A DNA stretch of 64,000 bases from Rhodococcoides corynebacterioides NBRC 14404 (GCF_001894765.1 NZ_BCWV01000002.1:682001-746000); one strand, 5' to 3'. Positions 1 to 9,450 are shown, counted from the first letter of the stretch. The notes: generated by a model not told the origin, from the letters alone. A program made the numbers and translations.

Positions 1-177
1 GTCGCCGCGGTGATGGCACTGCAGCCGGGCCTGTGGGCACTGCACACCGTGCTGCCGATCGTCCAGGACTCGTCGGTGGTCGCCGTGGGACCCGGAGTGA
101 GCGGCGCCGCGCTGTCCGGTCCGATCGAGGTGGGCATCTTCGGAGATGCCGACCGCTGGGCGAGAGAGGTTCCGTGA
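1..177 (+). CDS. lpqW: LpqW-like lipoprotein / ABC-type solute-binding protein, C-terminal end only
   Basis: This is the last 58 codons of a gene that begins before the window, open from base 1 and ending in TGA at 175-177. The tail has the pattern seen at the C-terminus of actinobacterial ABC transporter family substrate-binding proteins: a short HTVLPIVQ segment, then a VVAVGPGVSG segment, then a final DADRWARE. In mycobacteria lpqW, which regulates phosphatidylinositol mannoside and lipoarabinomannan synthesis, lies just upstream of mshB, so position supports the name. Its stop overlaps the mshB GTG start (GTGA at 174-177), suggesting translational coupling. With only a fragment, another member of the solute-binding family cannot be excluded. 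Confidence 0.55.
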   Translation, partial: VAAVMALQPGLWALHTVLPIVQDSSVVAVGPGVSGAALSGPIEVGIFGDADRWAREVP

Positions 178-1046
178 CCCGCCGACTGCTCCTGATCCAC
201 GCCCACCCCGACGACGAGTCCATCACCACCGGCGGCACGATCGCCCGGGCGCACCGAGACGGCGTGGACGTCACCGTGCTCACCTGCTCGCTCGGCGAGG
301 AGGGTGAGGTCATCGGGGACCGCTGGGCGGGTCTGACCGCGGATCGCGCGGATCAACTGGGCGGCTACCGCATCCACGAGCTCACCGTCGCGCTCGCGGC
401 ACTCGGCGCGCGGCCGCCGCGCTTCCTGGGCGGTGCCGGGCGGTGGCGTGACTCGGGCATGGCGGGAACCCCGGCGGCGCTGCATCCTCGGGCCTTCGTC
501 CGAGCGGACGTCGACGAGGCGCTCTCCGCCATGGTCGGCGTGATCCGGGAGATCCGGCCGCAGGTGGTGGTCTTCTACGACCCCGAGGGTGGCTACGGCC
601 ATCCCGACCACCAGCAGGCGCACCGCCTCGCCGGGGCGGCCCTGGACCGCGCGGCCGACCCGTCGTCGCTCGATCGGGGCGAGCCGTGGTCGGTGGCCAA
701 GGCGTACTGGACGGTCACCGGCGCCACGCAACTGGCGGACGGCCTGGCCGCTCTGGGGCCCGTGCCGGACACGTGGCGGATGCCCGAACCCGGTGAGCTG
801 CCGAGTGTTCCGGACGGCGAGGTGACCACGAGCATCGACGTTCGGGACGTCCTGGACGCCAAGCGGGCGGCCCTGCGCGCGCACGCGACACAGGTGACCG
901 TCTCCGACGCCGGGACGGCGTACGCGCTGTCGAACGACATCGCGCAGCCGGTGCTGCCCGACGAGCAGTACGTGCTGGTGCGCGGGACCCTCGGCGAGAT
1001 CGACGCGTCCGGTCACGAGACGGACCTGTTCGCAGGAGTCTCGTGA
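174..1046 (+). CDS. mshB: N-acetyl-1-D-myo-inositol-2-amino-2-deoxy-alpha-D-glucopyranoside deacetylase (mycothiol biosynthesis)
   Basis: MshB removes the acetyl group from GlcNAc-inositol in the cytoplasm, the second enzymatic stage of mycothiol synthesis. The 290-residue protein is a LmbE/PIG-L metal-dependent deacetylase. The AHPDDE motif is at residues 10-15 and GHPDH at 142-146, so the expected zinc ligands are His11, Asp14 and His146, with Asp13 as general base and His143 nearby. The length matches mycobacterial MshB (about 300). I chose the GTG at 174 because the mature fold begins directly there and it overlaps the previous stop codon. An in-frame ATG at 33 would add 47 residues of low-complexity Arg-rich sequence that is really the upstream gene read out of frame. 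LmbE-type mycothiol conjugate amidase (Mca) is the alternative, but the gene order favours MshB. Confidence 0.93.
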   Translation: MTRRLLLIHAHPDDESITTGGTIARAHRDGVDVTVLTCSLGEEGEVIGDRWAGLTADRADQLGGYRIHELTVALAALGARPPRFLGGAGRWRDSGMAGTPAALHPRAFVRADVDEALSAMVGVIREIRPQVVVFYDPEGGYGHPDHQQAHRLAGAALDRAADPSSLDRGEPWSVAKAYWTVTGATQLADGLAALGPVPDTWRMPEPGELPSVPDGEVTTSIDVRDVLDAKRAALRAHATQVTVSDAGTAYALSNDIAQPVLPDEQYVLVRGTLGEIDASGHETDLFAGVS

Positions 1047-1154
1047 GCCCCGTCGTCGAAACGGGGAATGTGCCGGGTTATGCTGTGAGCGCTGTCACGG
1101 AGCGGGGTCCGGCGTCGGCGCCGACATCTCGCCCCACCGTCATCAGGAGATCGC

Positions 1155-1313
1155 GTGATTTTCAACTACGACCTGCAGAACGCCGTCGTGGCGTTCGTCG
1201 ATTCGCTGCGCCCCACCGCCGATCTGCAGCGCGAGATCTACCTCAACGCGGTCTCCGGATTCGCGACCACCGTGAGCAACTTCCTCACCTCCATCGGCTA
1301 CCCGCCGCGCTGA
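1155..1313 (+). CDS. small hypothetical protein, 52 residues
   Basis: A GTG codon at 1155 preceded by AGGAG (1145-1149) opens a 52-codon frame ending TGA at 1311-1313. The product begins VIFNYDLQNAVVAFVDSL and ends SIGYPPR. It is not low complexity, has ordinary amino-acid composition with alternating hydrophobic and polar residues suggesting one or two amphipathic helices, and lacks a clear membrane segment or signal peptide. It fills the space between mshB and the next membrane protein, 108 nt after mshB. I do not recognise a family. Good ribosome binding site and sensible composition argue that it is real; small size keeps confidence moderate. Confidence 0.5.
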   Translation: MIFNYDLQNAVVAFVDSLRPTADLQREIYLNAVSGFATTVSNFLTSIGYPPR

Positions 1314-1347
1314 CGGCCGGTCGTCCCGATGACGACGGGATGACGCG

Positions 1348-1749
1348 GTGAGCGGGCACGCCGGGGAATCGGTGGTGACCGGCATCAAGGCTGCCATCCT
1401 CGCCGCGCTCACGCTCGACGGGTTCCTCTGCGCTCTGGGCGCGGTGCTGTTCCTGCCCGCGTATCTCGGCGGTACGCCGTTCCCGGTGAGCGGCCTGATC
1501 GCCGGGGCCGTCAACGTCCTGCTCGTCCGGGTGGCGTACTCCGTGTCGCACGACGGTGGGCGCGCGGCACTGCCGGTGGGCGGCTTCGCCCTCGGCCTCC
1601 TCCTCGCGATGCTCGGCGGGCCCGGCGGCGACGTGCTCGTGGTCGCCGACTGGCGTCTGCTGGTTCTCCTCGCCGGTGGTCTGCTGCCGCCCGTGGTGCA
1701 GCTCTTCGCGTTGCGATTTCGGCGGTTGACCGCCCTCGGGGCGCGCTGA
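1348..1749 (+). CDS. conserved membrane protein (Rv1171-like), 133 residues
   Basis: The product has four hydrophobic segments, roughly residues 12-40, 45-63, 75-93 and 100-120, with a short positively charged C-terminus, so it should be a small integral membrane protein with both ends near the same side. A hypothetical membrane protein occupies the same position after mshB in mycobacteria (Rv1171). The start is GTG at 1348, 34 nt after the preceding small gene. Nothing in the sequence points to a catalytic or transport function. The 3' end converges on the uracil-DNA glycosylase gene with 15 nt between stop codons. Confidence 0.75.
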   Translation: MSGHAGESVVTGIKAAILAALTLDGFLCALGAVLFLPAYLGGTPFPVSGLIAGAVNVLLVRVAYSVSHDGGRAALPVGGFALGLLLAMLGGPGGDVLVVADWRLLVLLAGGLLPPVVQLFALRFRRLTALGAR

Positions 1750-1764
1750 GTCACCTGCCCGGAA

Positions 1765-2484
1765 TCACGTGCGGCGAGACACCCCGGCAGCGTCGGCGGC
1801 CCGGGCGAGCACGTCCTCGACCATCGTCGGGGTGAGCCGTCCGGTGAAGGTGTTCTGCTGGCTGACGTGGTAGCACCCGAACACGGTGAGCTCGGGCAGG
1901 TCGGGGGCGATCGGGTCGAGCGTCACCTGCGCGCCGTGGCCGAAGCGCGGCCGCGGGCGGGGCACGGTCCACCCCGCACCGGCCAGCACGGGCATCAGGG
2001 CCTGCCATCCGAAGCCGCCCAGCACCACGACGGCCCGCACCGTGGGGGCCAACAGGTGCAGTTCGCTCTCGAGCCAGGACCGGCAGCGGTCCCGTTCCGC
2101 CGGCGTCGGCTTGTTCTCGGGTGGGGCGCAGTGCACCGGAGACGTGATGCGCGTGCCGACGAGTTCGAGGCCGTCGTCGATGGCGGTCGCGGTGGGTTGC
2201 GACGCCAGCCCGACGGCGTGCATGGCGGCGTAGAGCACGTCGCCGCTGCGATCGCCGGTGAACATGCGGCCGGTGCGGTTGGCGCCGTGGGCGGCGGGGG
2301 CCAGCCCGACGACGAGCAGCCGAGCGTCGGGCGGTCCGAAGCCGGGAACGGGCCGGCCCCAATAGGTCTCGTCGCGGAACGCGGCCCGCTTCTCCCGAGC
2401 GACACGTTCGCGCCACTCCACCAACCGGGGGCATGCGCGGCACTCGGAGACGCGGGCGTCGAGCTCGGCGAGGGTGCCCGTCAT
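1765..2484 (-). CDS. udgB: family 5 uracil-DNA glycosylase (UdgB type)
   Basis: This 239-residue protein removes uracil (and in family 5 also other deaminated bases) from DNA. The N-terminal CRACP segment near residue 14 is part of the Fe-S cluster cysteine set. The active-site region reads GLAPAAHGANRTGRMFTGD (about residues 62-80), where the usual catalytic Asp/Asn of other UDG families is replaced by Ala, a hallmark of family 5. The second conserved block CYHVSQQNTFTGRLT lies near residue 205. The ATG at 2484 overlaps the stop of the upstream PH-domain gene (ATGA), so it is the last gene of a three-gene minus-strand operon. In-frame extension upstream of 2484 would run into that neighbour and was rejected. 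Confidence 0.88.
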   Translation of the reverse strand: MTGTLAELDARVSECRACPRLVEWRERVAREKRAAFRDETYWGRPVPGFGPPDARLLVVGLAPAAHGANRTGRMFTGDRSGDVLYAAMHAVGLASQPTATAIDDGLELVGTRITSPVHCAPPENKPTPAERDRCRSWLESELHLLAPTVRAVVVLGGFGWQALMPVLAGAGWTVPRPRPRFGHGAQVTLDPIAPDLPELTVFGCYHVSQQNTFTGRLTPTMVEDVLARAADAAGVSRRT

Positions 2485-4007
2485 CGGTCGCCTCCCCAGA
2501 CGTCCGTCGCGCCGGGCGCGGCGGTCTCGGCGATGGCCCATGCCCGGTCGACGGGCACGTCGAGAACCCGGTAGGCGCCGGTTCCGGCGGCGGTGGCCGC
2601 GACGAGCGTCGCGACGCCGGCCCGTCGCTGGAAGAAGGTCTGGCGCACGGTCCAGGCGACGACGCCGCGCGCGTCGAGCACCACCCGGCGGCGGTCGAGG
2701 CTGCCGTGCTCGGTCACCAGCAGTCCGGGGTGGGCACGGTGACCGAGGGCCGCGTACCGGTCCAGCGCCAGGGCGATCGCGGCGACGGCGAGGAATCCGA
2801 CCGCGATCCACGTCCACCCGGGGACCGGCCGCCCGCTCACCGCCCAGCCGACCGTCGCCGCGGCGATCGCCGCCACCGGCAGGAGGGCGCGGGTCAGGCG
2901 TCGTCGTCGGGCAATCGGTCCGTGCGCCACCAGCGGCAGGGTGGCCGCGTCCGCCGCCTCGGGCAGCAGGGTGGCCGCGGTCGACGTCACCGCCGACCGC
3001 GGCGCCGGCGGCAGGATCAGTGAGGACTCGTGCTCGGAGGCACTGACTCCGGTCATGACGGCGTCGAGGCGCGCGCCGCCGGCCAGCCGGAGCAGCAGTG
3101 GCCGGCGGATCGACGCTCCCCGCAACCGGGCGCGGTCGTAACTGGTGTGACGCGTGGAGATCACACCGTGCTCGACTCGCAGTCGTTCGCCGTCGTCGGT
3201 CACGCGCAGATTGCCGTAGACGAGGAGGTAGCGCACGGCAGCGATCGCGCTGGAGACCACCAGGACGGCGACCACGGCGATCGCCACCGCCGCGGAGACG
3301 CCGAGGGACACGACGCGGCGGTAGGTGTCGTCGACCACAGCCGACGACGCGACGGCGCCGGCGGCCCCGGACTGTCCGAGCAGACCCGCCGCGGCCCCGA
3401 CGACGGCGAGACCGGTCAGCGTGAACGGGGCGTATCGCACCCAGGCCGGGTCGACGCGGGCGAGTTCGCGCACCGGGGGAGCGGGGAGGACCGCGCCGCC
3501 GTCGACCGAGTCGGGCAGCGGGGCCACGGCCGTCGCCAGCAGTTCCTCGCGCAGCGCGGGTACGACGCGTGCGTCGAGGGCGTTCAGCTCGAACGTCTCG
3601 CCCTTGCCGGCGTGCTGACCCGTCCCGACGGTGAGCACCGCCAACCCGAGCAGCCGGTGCAGAGGCTTGGCCTGCACGTCCACGCTACGAATCCGGCCCC
3701 GCGGAATCGAGAGCACCTTCTTCTGGAGGACACCCGTGCGCAGCTGCACGTGCACCGGGCCGAGACGGTAGCTCGTGGTCACCCAGCGGGCGATCGCGGC
3801 AGCCACCACGACGGCGAGCACGATCGCGCTCCAGAGGTGGTTGCCGCTGGTGCTGCCCACCACCAGGGACACCACGAGGACGGGCAGCAGCCGCACCACC
3901 TCCGTGACCGGGTGCACCAGCAGCATGCGGCGGTCGAGACGCGACCAAGGCATCGCCTCCTCGCGCTCCTCGGCGGCAGCCGAGTTCTCGGGCGGGGGAA
4001 GGCTCAC
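2481..4007 (-). CDS. membrane protein with repeated bacterial PH (bPH2) domains, YdbT type
   Basis: The 508-residue product alternates pairs of transmembrane helices with soluble bPH2 (formerly DUF304) domains. One recurs after each helix pair: a LRTGVLQKKVLSIPRGRIRS block near residue 90, a LRVEHGVISTRHTSYDRARL block near residue 295, and a RRRVVLDARGVVAWTVRQ block near residue 450. Its B. subtilis relatives YdbS and YdbT are reported to protect against bacteriocins; in actinobacteria the role is unknown. GTG at 4007 overlaps the stop of the upstream YdbS-like gene (GTGA), and its own stop overlaps the glycosylase ATG. An unbroken frame continues upstream to 4895 but consists of antisense fbiC sequence and was not used. 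Confidence 0.85.
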   Translation of the reverse strand: MSLPPPENSAAAEEREEAMPWSRLDRRMLLVHPVTEVVRLLPVLVVSLVVGSTSGNHLWSAIVLAVVVAAAIARWVTTSYRLGPVHVQLRTGVLQKKVLSIPRGRIRSVDVQAKPLHRLLGLAVLTVGTGQHAGKGETFELNALDARVVPALREELLATAVAPLPDSVDGGAVLPAPPVRELARVDPAWVRYAPFTLTGLAVVGAAAGLLGQSGAAGAVASSAVVDDTYRRVVSLGVSAAVAIAVVAVLVVSSAIAAVRYLLVYGNLRVTDDGERLRVEHGVISTRHTSYDRARLRGASIRRPLLLRLAGGARLDAVMTGVSASEHESSLILPPAPRSAVTSTAATLLPEAADAATLPLVAHGPIARRRRLTRALLPVAAIAAATVGWAVSGRPVPGWTWIAVGFLAVAAIALALDRYAALGHRAHPGLLVTEHGSLDRRRVVLDARGVVAWTVRQTFFQRRAGVATLVAATAAGTGAYRVLDVPVDRAWAIAETAAPGATDVWGGDR

Positions 4008-4537
4008 GTCGCGTCCCCCCGCGAGCGCGCGGCCGCCTCGGTGACCCGGGCGACCACCCGGTCCGCCGTCTCGAGGTCGAGCGCGGCGATCCGCACCGCT
4101 CCGGCGGACGACGCCGTGGTCACCGTCACCGTGGCCAGACCCAACGCTCGTTCCAGGGGCCCACGCTCGGTGTCGACGGTCTGGACCCGGTTCAGGGGCG
4201 CGATGCGCCGTTCCTGGTCGAACCATCCCGTCCGGGTGTACACGGCGGTGTCGCTGACCTCCCAGCGATGCACCGCGTAGCGCCAGCGGGGTACGACGAG
4301 CACGTGGACGGCGGCCACCACGAGCGCGATGGGGGCGAGGATCAGCAGCGGCGTCCACAGCGGGCGTTCCGCGACGGTGGCCAGGAGCACGGCCCACACG
4401 ACGAGACCGATCAGGATCGGAACCCACAGCAGTGCCGCCGCGACGGTCCAGAGCGTGACGGCGCGGGGGCCCAGTTTCTCTGCGGGGTCGGCCACGGTGA
4501 ACGGCCGTCGAGGCGTGCTGTCGGACACGTCGCTCAC
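4004..4537 (-). CDS. bPH2-domain membrane protein, YdbS type
   Basis: A 177-residue protein with two membrane helices (about residues 30-52 and 58-82) followed by one bPH2 domain containing a [20 protein letters not shown] strand region and a [20 protein letters not shown] region. YdbS and YdbT are normally encoded together and are assumed to form a membrane complex, as the 4-nt overlap here also suggests. The start is GTG at 4537; a second in-frame GTG follows three codons later. It is divergent from fbiC with only 44 nt between the two start codons, so the two promoters must lie within or overlap the coding ends. Confidence 0.85.
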   Translation of the reverse strand: MSDVSDSTPRRPFTVADPAEKLGPRAVTLWTVAAALLWVPILIGLVVWAVLLATVAERPLWTPLLILAPIALVVAAVHVLVVPRWRYAVHRWEVSDTAVYTRTGWFDQERRIAPLNRVQTVDTERGPLERALGLATVTVTTASSAGAVRIAALDLETADRVVARVTEAAARSRGDAT

Positions 4538-4581
4538 CCCTGCTGTGGCCGGGCCCTACGAGGAGGGCGCATGATCGGACG

Positions 4582-7179
4582 GTGACGATGTTGCCCGATC
4601 CGACCACACCCGCGCGCACCGACACCACCGGACGCGCCGACGCAGGATCTCCGGCCGAGGTTCCCGCCCCGACCCCGTCGGCGATGCGCCGCGCGTTGCG
4701 ACGCGCCCGCGACGGCGTGGTGATCAGTGTCGACGAGGCCACCACCCTGCTGCACGCGCGCGGGGACGACCTCGTCGATCTGTGTGCCTCGGCCGCGCGG
4801 GTCCGCGACGCCGGGCTGCTGGCCGAGGGGCGGCCGGGGACGGTGACGTACTCGCGCAAGGTGTTCGTCCCGTTGACGCGGCTGTGCCGCGACACCTGCC
4901 ACTACTGCACCTTCGTGACCGTGCCGGGGAAGCTGCGCGCCGAGGGGCGGGGCATGTTCCTCGATCCGGACGAGGTGCTCGACATCGCCCGCCGCGGAGC
5001 GGAACTGGGCTGCAAGGAAGCCCTGTTCACGCTCGGGGACCGCCCCGAGGATCGGTGGCCCGAGGCCGCGGAGTGGCTCGAGTCCCGCGGCTACGGATCC
5101 ACGGTCGACTACCTGCGGGCCATGTCGATCCGGGTGCTGGAGGAAACCGGTCTGCTGCCGCACCTGAATCCGGGTGTCCTGAGCTGGGAGGAGATCTCGC
5201 GGCTCAAGCCCGTCGCGCCGTCGATGGGCATGATGCTCGAGACCACGTCGCGCCGGCTGTTCGAGGAGAAGGGGCAGGCGCACTACGGCAGTCCGGACAA
5301 GGATCCCGCGGTGCGGCTGCAGGTGCTCACCGACGCGGGCCGCCTCACCGTGCCGTTCACCACCGGCATCCTGGTCGGGATCGGCGAGACCGTGCGGGAC
5401 CGCGCGGAGTCGATCGTGGCGATCCGCGCGTCGCACAAGCAGTTCGGGCACGTGCAGGAGGTCATCGTGCAGAACTTCCTGGCCAAGCACGACACCGCGA
5501 TGCGGTCGGCACCGGACGCGGGTCTCGAGGAGTTCCGCGCCACGATCGCCGTCGCCCGGATCCTCCTCGGACCGGCGATGCGCATCCAGGCACCGCCGAA
5601 CCTGGTCTCGCCGGACGAATGCGCGTCGCTTCTCGCCGCGGGCGTGGACGACTGGGGCGGGGTGTCGCCGCTGACTCCGGACCACGTCAACCCCGAACGG
5701 CCCTGGCCGAACCTCGACACCCTCGCCGAGATCAGCGCGGCAGCGGGATACACGTTGACCGAACGCACTGCGGCGCAACCGAAGTACGTCCGCGCCGGGT
5801 CGCCGTGGATCGATCCTCGGATCGCCGCCCACGTGCGCGCGGTGTCCGATCCCGCCACCGGCCTCGCGGCCGACGTCCGCCCGACCGGTCTGCCGTGGCA
5901 GGAACCGGACGAGGTCTGGGAGTCCACGGGCCGGACCGACCTGCACACCGCCATCGACACCGACGGCCGGAACACCGAGACGCGCAGTGACATCGGGTCG
6001 GCGTTCGGTGACTGGGACTCGGTTCGCGAGCAGGTCGCCGCGTTGGCCGACCTCGACGCCACCGCTCCCGAGCGACTCGATCGCGACGTCGCGGCGGCAC
6101 TGCAGGCGGCCGAGCGCGATCCGGCGGGCCTGTCCGACGAGCAGTACCTCGCGTTGGCGACGGCCGACGGCCCGGCTCTCGACGCGGTGGCCGCGTTCGC
6201 CGACGCGCTGCGCCGGGACACCGTGGGCGACGACGTCACGTACGTGATCAACCGGAACATCAACTTCACCAACATCTGCTACACCGGATGCCGGTTCTGC
6301 GCGTTCGCGCAGCGCAAGGGGGACGAGGACGCGTTCTCGCTCTCGGCGAGCGAGGTGGCCGACCGGGCCTGGGAGGCACACGTTCTCGGCGCGACCGAGG
6401 TCTGCATGCAGGGCGGGATCGACCCCGAACTGCCGGTCACCGGATACGCCGATCTGGTGCGTGCGGTGAAGGCCCGCGTGCCGTCGATGCACGTGCACGC
6501 CTTCTCCCCGATGGAGATCGTCAACGGTGCCTCGCGGGGCGGACAGTCGGTGGAGGACTGGCTGATCGCGCTGCGGGAGGCCGGGCTGGACACGATCCCG
6601 GGCACCGCCGCGGAGATCCTCGACGACGAGGTGCGGTGGGTGCTCACCAAGGGCAAGCTGCCCGCGCGGACGTGGGTCGACGTGGTGTCCACCGCGCACC
6701 GAGTGGGCCTCAAGTCGAGTTCGACGATGATGTACGGACACGTGGACAACCCGTCGCACTGGGTCGGACACCTCAACGTGCTCAAGGGCATTCAGGACCG
6801 AACGGGTGGTTTCACCGAGTTCGTCCCGCTGCCGTTCGTGCATCAGTCCTCGCCGCTGTACCTCGCCGGCGCGTCCCGCCCGGGTCCGACGCAACGCGAC
6901 AATCGGGCGGTCCACGCGCTGGCACGGATCATGCTGCACGGCCGCATCGACAACATCCAGACGAGCTGGGTCAAATTGGGCGTGGCGGGTACACGGGTGA
7001 TGTTGACCGGCGGCGCCAACGATCTGGGGGGCACGTTGATGGAGGAGACGATCAGCCGGATGGCGGGATCGCAGCACGGATCGGAGAAGACGGTGGCGGA
7101 ACTGCACGAGATCGCGGCGGGCATCGGACGGCCCGCGGTGCAGCGCACCACCGCCTACGCGGACCGGACCGCGGCGTGA
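4582..7179 (+). CDS. fbiC: FO synthase, fused CofG/CofH radical SAM enzyme (coenzyme F420 biosynthesis)
   Basis: FbiC builds the deazaflavin chromophore FO from tyrosine and the riboflavin precursor 5-amino-6-ribitylaminouracil. The 865-residue protein is the actinobacterial fusion of two radical SAM modules. The CofG half has the Cys triad at 102, 106 and 109 (CRDTCHYC); the CofH half has it at 566, 570 and 573 (CYTGCRFC). Each is the CX3CX2C motif that binds a [4Fe-4S] cluster. Length matches mycobacterial FbiC (about 856). Start: GTG at 4582, or ATG two codons later at 4588; AGGAGG at 4561-4566 lies somewhat far from both. The stop overlaps the next GTG start (GTGA at 7176-7179), coupling it to the downstream unknown gene. 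Confidence 0.97.
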   Translation: MTMLPDPTTPARTDTTGRADAGSPAEVPAPTPSAMRRALRRARDGVVISVDEATTLLHARGDDLVDLCASAARVRDAGLLAEGRPGTVTYSRKVFVPLTRLCRDTCHYCTFVTVPGKLRAEGRGMFLDPDEVLDIARRGAELGCKEALFTLGDRPEDRWPEAAEWLESRGYGSTVDYLRAMSIRVLEETGLLPHLNPGVLSWEEISRLKPVAPSMGMMLETTSRRLFEEKGQAHYGSPDKDPAVRLQVLTDAGRLTVPFTTGILVGIGETVRDRAESIVAIRASHKQFGHVQEVIVQNFLAKHDTAMRSAPDAGLEEFRATIAVARILLGPAMRIQAPPNLVSPDECASLLAAGVDDWGGVSPLTPDHVNPERPWPNLDTLAEISAAAGYTLTERTAAQPKYVRAGSPWIDPRIAAHVRAVSDPATGLAADVRPTGLPWQEPDEVWESTGRTDLHTAIDTDGRNTETRSDIGSAFGDWDSVREQVAALADLDATAPERLDRDVAAALQAAERDPAGLSDEQYLALATADGPALDAVAAFADALRRDTVGDDVTYVINRNINFTNICYTGCRFCAFAQRKGDEDAFSLSASEVADRAWEAHVLGATEVCMQGGIDPELPVTGYADLVRAVKARVPSMHVHAFSPMEIVNGASRGGQSVEDWLIALREAGLDTIPGTAAEILDDEVRWVLTKGKLPARTWVDVVSTAHRVGLKSSSTMMYGHVDNPSHWVGHLNVLKGIQDRTGGFTEFVPLPFVHQSSPLYLAGASRPGPTQRDNRAVHALARIMLHGRIDNIQTSWVKLGVAGTRVMLTGGANDLGGTLMEETISRMAGSQHGSEKTVAELHEIAAGIGRPAVQRTTAYADRTAA

Positions 7180-7964
7180 GCCCCGACCGGTTGGGCGATC
7201 AGCGCGTCGCCGGAGTACTGCGGGCGGCGGTCCGGGTCATCGACCCGATGCTCGAGCTCCTCGCCGATCGTGATCCGCTCGGCATCAAGCGGCGCACCTT
7301 CGCCGACGTCGGCACCGGCGAGTCGAGCGGGTCGGTGGACACGGCCCTGAACGCCGTCGCCAAGGTCTTCGACGCGGCGGACACGCCGGGGACCAAGTCG
7401 TGGGAATCCATGACGATCGACCAGCGCGTGAACTGGTGGGTCCGCCGTGTCGGCGGCATCAGCACGGTCGCCGTGGCGTTCCCCGGCATCTTCGGTGTAC
7501 TGGCCCGCCGACTGCCGCTCGGTGACGTGCTCGGCTTCGCCAACCAGGCCATCGTCCTGGTGGCGGTCGCGCGGGAGTACGGCATCGACGATCGCGACGA
7601 ACAGGTGCGGCTGCTGGCGTCCGTCCTGTGCAACCGCGAGTTGCCCGTCGGCGCGTCGGAGAACGCCCCTGCTCCGCAGGAAGCCGTCGAGGAGGAGCAG
7701 CGCGGCTCCCGCCGACTGTCCCGATCTCCGTTCGCACTGCTCTCCACGCTGTGGTCGGTCACCAAGATCCTCCGCGCGGTGACGGACGAGTTGGACAAGC
7801 GACCCCGCAGCCGTACCGTTTACCGATGGCTCGGTAACCTGCCGGTGGTCGGTGCGGTGGCCGGCTACTTCGGCGAGCGCGGCGCACTCGTCCGCGCGGC
7901 GAAGTCGGGTCGAACCTGGATCGAGCGGCGCAGCACGTCCGCGCCCGTAGTTCGGAAAGGCTAA
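7176..7964 (+). CDS. conserved protein of unknown function, weakly EcsC-like
   Basis: The 262-residue product starts at GTG 7176, overlapping the fbiC stop. Its middle part has two moderately hydrophobic stretches (about residues 88-108 and 115-130) around a [20 protein letters not shown] segment and a [19 protein letters not shown] segment, a layout reminiscent of EcsC-family proteins. A second hydrophobic stretch with the sequence [20 protein letters not shown] is near residue 220. An acidic Gln/Glu-rich linker separates the halves. It sits 12 nt before the ferredoxin gene, between F420 and iron-sulfur functions, but nothing in it shows an enzymatic role. EcsC assignment is inference. Confidence 0.72.
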   Translation: MSPDRLGDQRVAGVLRAAVRVIDPMLELLADRDPLGIKRRTFADVGTGESSGSVDTALNAVAKVFDAADTPGTKSWESMTIDQRVNWWVRRVGGISTVAVAFPGIFGVLARRLPLGDVLGFANQAIVLVAVAREYGIDDRDEQVRLLASVLCNRELPVGASENAPAPQEAVEEEQRGSRRLSRSPFALLSTLWSVTKILRAVTDELDKRPRSRTVYRWLGNLPVVGAVAGYFGERGALVRAAKSGRTWIERRSTSAPVVRKG

Positions 7965-7976
7965 AGGAGAACGTCA

Positions 7977-8300
7977 GTGCCGTACACGATTGCCGAACCC
8001 TGCGTCGATGTCCTGGACAAGGCCTGCATCGAGGAGTGCCCGGTCGACTGCATCTACGAGGGTGGCCGGATGCTCTACATCCAGCCCGACGAGTGCGTGG
8101 ACTGCGGCGCCTGCGAGCCCGTGTGCCCCGTCGAGGCCATCTTCTACGAGGACGACGTCCCCGAGCAGTGGTCCGCCTACATCGCCGCGAACGTCGACTT
8201 CTTCGACGATCTCGGATCGCCCGGCGGTGCGGCGAAGGTCGGCAAGACCGACTACGACCCGCCCTTCATCAAGTCGCTCCCGCCGATGGGCGAGAGCTGA
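7977..8300 (+). CDS. fdxA: 7Fe ferredoxin, [3Fe-4S][4Fe-4S]
   Basis: A 107-residue electron carrier of the FdxA/FdxC type. Cysteines fall at 9, 17, 21, 25, 40, 43, 46 and 50; the CX7CX3CXXXCP arrangement in the first half and CVDCGACEPVCP in the second are typical of seven-iron ferredoxins of actinobacteria, where they feed cytochromes P450 and other redox enzymes. The C-terminal extension after residue 55, ending in FIKSLPPMGES, is also typical. GTG at 7977 follows a good ribosome binding site AAAGGAGA (7963-7970). Its stop is 2 nt before the dapC start, so the two are co-transcribed, as in M. tuberculosis (Rv1177-Rv1178). Confidence 0.95.
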   Translation: MPYTIAEPCVDVLDKACIEECPVDCIYEGGRMLYIQPDECVDCGACEPVCPVEAIFYEDDVPEQWSAYIAANVDFFDDLGSPGGAAKVGKTDYDPPFIKSLPPMGES

Positions 8301-8302
8301 GC

Positions 8303-9442
8303 GTGACCGAGGCGCCGCCGGCCGGACTCGCGCCGCGCGTGTCGCGGCGGCGCGTGTCGGACCGTCTCCCGGTCTTTCCGTGGGACACGATCGCGGAGGC
8401 GAAGGCCACCGCGTCGGCGCACCCGCACGGCATCGTCGACCTGTCCGTCGGCACCCCGGTCGATCCGGTGGCGCCCGTCATCCGTGACGCGCTGGCCTCC
8501 GTCGCGGAGCAGGCCGGCTACCCGACGACGGCCGGGACGCCCGCGCTCCGGTCCGCCGCGACGGCGGCGCTCCGACGTCGCTACGGCATCGGGGGTGTGG
8601 CCGACGATGCCGTGCTCCCCGTCATCGGGACCAAGGAGCTCATCGCATGGTTGCCCACGCTGTTGGCTCTCGGATCCGACGACCTCGTGGTGGTGCCGGA
8701 ACTGGCCTATCCGACGTACGAGGTGGGCGCGCGGCTCGCCGGGGCGCGCACGCTGCGTGCCGACGGCCTGACCCGCCTCGGTCCGGAGAACCCGGCTCTG
8801 ATCGTCGTCAATTCGCCGTCGAACCCCAGCGGCCGCGTCCTCGGCGCCGCGCACCTGCGCAAGGTGGTCGAGTTCGCGCGCGAACGCGGCGCGGTGGTGG
8901 TGTCCGACGAGTGCTACCTGGGCCTGTCCTGGGACGCCCCGGCGGTCTCGATTCTCGCCGACGAGGTCAGCGGCGGCGATCACACCGGCCTCCTGGCCGT
9001 GCACTCCCTGTCCAAGACGTCGAACCTCGCCAGCTACCGGGCCGGGTTCGTGGCCGGTGACGATGCCCTCGTGGCCGAACTGCTCGCGGTGCGCAAGCAC
9101 GCCGGCATGATGGTGCCGCTCCCGGTGCAGGCGGCCATGACGGCCGCCCTGTCCGACGACGAGCACGAGACCGAGCAGCGCGAGCGGTACCGCGCCCGGC
9201 GCACGGCGCTGGCCGCCGCCCTCACCGCCGCGGGATTCCGCATCGAGCACAGCGAGGCCGGCCTGTACCTGTGGGCGACCCGCGGGGAATCGGGGCGCGC
9301 CTCGGCGTCCTGGTTCGCCGACCGCGGCATCCTCGTCGCCCCCGGCGAGTTCTACGGTCCGGACGGTGAGCAGCACGTGCGGATCGCGCTCACGGCGACG
9401 GACGAGCGGATCGCCGCCGCCGTCGCGCGCCTGACGGTCTGA
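8303..9442 (+). CDS. dapC: succinyldiaminopimelate transaminase (DapC-type class I aminotransferase)
   Basis: A 379-residue PLP enzyme expected to convert N-succinyl-2-amino-6-ketopimelate to N-succinyl-LL-diaminopimelate in lysine and peptidoglycan synthesis. Fold-type I landmarks are visible: NSPSNPSG near residue 170, the SDECYLG aspartate/tyrosine segment near 200, and the Schiff-base lysine in SLSKTSNLASYRAGF at about residue 238. The GTG start at 8303 is only 2 nt after the ferredoxin stop. The orthologous gene after fdxC in mycobacteria is annotated dapC. The window also holds dapD and dapE, so three steps of the succinylase pathway lie within 12 kb. Other aminotransferase specificities cannot be ruled out by sequence alone. 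Confidence 0.88.
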   Translation: MTEAPPAGLAPRVSRRRVSDRLPVFPWDTIAEAKATASAHPHGIVDLSVGTPVDPVAPVIRDALASVAEQAGYPTTAGTPALRSAATAALRRRYGIGGVADDAVLPVIGTKELIAWLPTLLALGSDDLVVVPELAYPTYEVGARLAGARTLRADGLTRLGPENPALIVVNSPSNPSGRVLGAAHLRKVVEFARERGAVVVSDECYLGLSWDAPAVSILADEVSGGDHTGLLAVHSLSKTSNLASYRAGFVAGDDALVAELLAVRKHAGMMVPLPVQAAMTAALSDDEHETEQRERYRARRTALAAALTAAGFRIEHSEAGLYLWATRGESGRASASWFADRGILVAPGEFYGPDGEQHVRIALTATDERIAAAVARLTV

Positions 9443-9450
9443 GGTGAGCC

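Noticed and set aside
1070..1090. TATGCT as a promoter for the small gene after mshB
   Set aside because: It matches neither a good -35 nor the leaderless spacing, and mshB read-through can serve the gene.
4008..4895. N-terminal extension of the YdbT-like gene
   Set aside because: The frame stays open but runs through the YdbS-like gene and antisense fbiC. GTG 4007 with a GTGA overlap gives the family length.
4534..7107. 857-codon open frame on the minus strand opposite fbiC
   Set aside because: It is the antisense of a fully conserved FbiC. Its translation is rich in Arg, His and Gly without any motif, a usual artefact of GC-rich codon bias.
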